Shown: piece by piece, positions 63,426 through 64,000 of the stretch
Layout: the number at the start of each line of letters is the position of its first letter
Numbering within the stretch: the stretch's first letter is position 1
NCBI GenBank assembly: GCA_905147135.1
Contig: LR990060.1
Span: 6,774,001-6,838,000 of the forward strand
Reading direction: 5' to 3'
Source: Blastobasis lacticolella
Lineage: Eukaryota; Arthropoda; Insecta; Lepidoptera; Blastobasidae
Length of the DNA stretch: 64,000 bases
The notes under the pieces: generated by a model
What the model saw: only the letters and a program-made list of their open reading frames with translations
Databases searched by the model: none
What the model was told of the DNA's origin: nothing
Made by a program: the position numbers and the translations under genes

Positions 63426-64000
63426 TTAACAGACTGCGCAAATACAATTCGCTTTCACCCGAGTCTTTCGAACTTCCGAAGTTTATTTGTCTGCGATATT
63501 TTTCCCCATTACGTCATCGCGCCGGGGGAAAGTTAATCAATTATTCAACCGGATATGGCGGAAGTTCACAAACAAGTTAGCTGCGAACTTCACAATGCGT
63601 GCTCAGCGCACACCTTACATAATAAATAAACTCAGAAACGAATCCCAAGTAACGCTGAGAACAATGGCGTGAGGAAATAAGTAAATTATAATTATAATAA
63701 TACAACAATTAATACATTAAAAATGTTTTTCGGTGCTGGGATATGGCAGCTGCCAATGTGAGCAAACGAAGATGGAGAAGGTGGAAAAGGGTAATTACTC
63801 ACCTGGCCGGATGTTGTGACCAGGGGACCAAGGGTCCGACAGTTGATCGTTTGAAGTAGTATTTATGTCGCGGAAGTTGGCACACTTCTCTAGCGCGATG
63901 TAGGACGGTCAGCGCCATCTTTGTGCGGATACTTGCCAACCTTGTGTTCGTGTGTGTTATTGGAGTGATAGATGTCTAACAACAACAACAACAGTCAATA
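63426..64000. other. no gene; (AAC)n near the right edge
   Basis: A short frame at 63487-63672 is basic with no motif. 'taacaacaacaacaacag' at 63977-63994 is a trinucleotide repeat. Confidence 0.42.

Noticed and set aside
1..64000. A host protein-coding gene
   Set aside because: No run of exon-like frames with splice signals and recognisable protein motifs was found outside mobile elements. Very short or rapidly evolving exons cannot be excluded by eye.

Overview
The window looks like transposon-rich intergenic or intronic DNA from an insect, most likely a moth or butterfly. It is AT-rich and has no recognisable host exon, rRNA or functional tRNA gene. The repeat types fit Lepidoptera: tRNA-derived SINEs, RTE-type LINE ends with GAT-repeat tails, Jockey/CR1-type LINE ends, Helitron-like fragments containing the phrase CCCGGCTTCGCACGGGT, and many small inverted-repeat elements. 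The organism call is an inference from these repeat styles, because no searches could be run.

The only intact coding sequence is in one full-length non-LTR retrotransposon at about 30925-36398 on the + strand. It has ORF1 (31177-32112, coiled coil plus RNA-binding-type C-terminus), a spacer with an extra 151-codon ORF, ORF2 (endonuclease plus reverse transcriptase, ending at 35634), a 3' UTR and an (AATA)n tail. It sits inside an older Helitron-like repeat, with a short TACATA duplication on both sides. ORF2 has no in-frame ATG before its endonuclease domain.

DNA transposons found from their terminal inverted repeats (TIRs) and target-site duplications (TSDs): 6090-7404 (TA), 17952-18312 (hAT-like, 8-bp TSD), 25672-25858 (mariner-like palindrome, TA), 26043-26293 (CTG), 39331-39481, 40657-40851, 40891-44044 (PIF/Harbinger with ~690-bp TIRs and decayed remains of both of its genes), 45728-47169 (TATC), 50563-51165 (TA) and 53328-54776 (TA). 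A GC-rich foldback lies at 26468-26624.

The retroposed families are named here for this window only. SINE-A is tRNA-derived with a GAT-type tail and has about 24 copies. SINE-B is tRNA-derived with an (AATA)n tail and has six copies. Family C is about 250 bp with a GAT tail and has six copies. RTE-1 to RTE-4 and P are fragments of LINE ORF2 C-termini. LINE-E, J, D and K are LINE 3' ends. Repeats X, F, L and N are unclassified or Helitron-like.

Many elements are nested, which gives a relative insertion order. SINE-A at 25638-26380 was hit by two MITEs, SINE-A at 16925-17305 was hit by a LINE-E fragment, and the Harbinger element and two other TIR elements each took up family C or LINE pieces. 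Stretches listed as 'no gene recognised' were read on both strands and contain only AT-rich unique-looking sequence or unclassifiable repeat scraps. Apart from the LINE, open reading frames in the window are short and look like chance.
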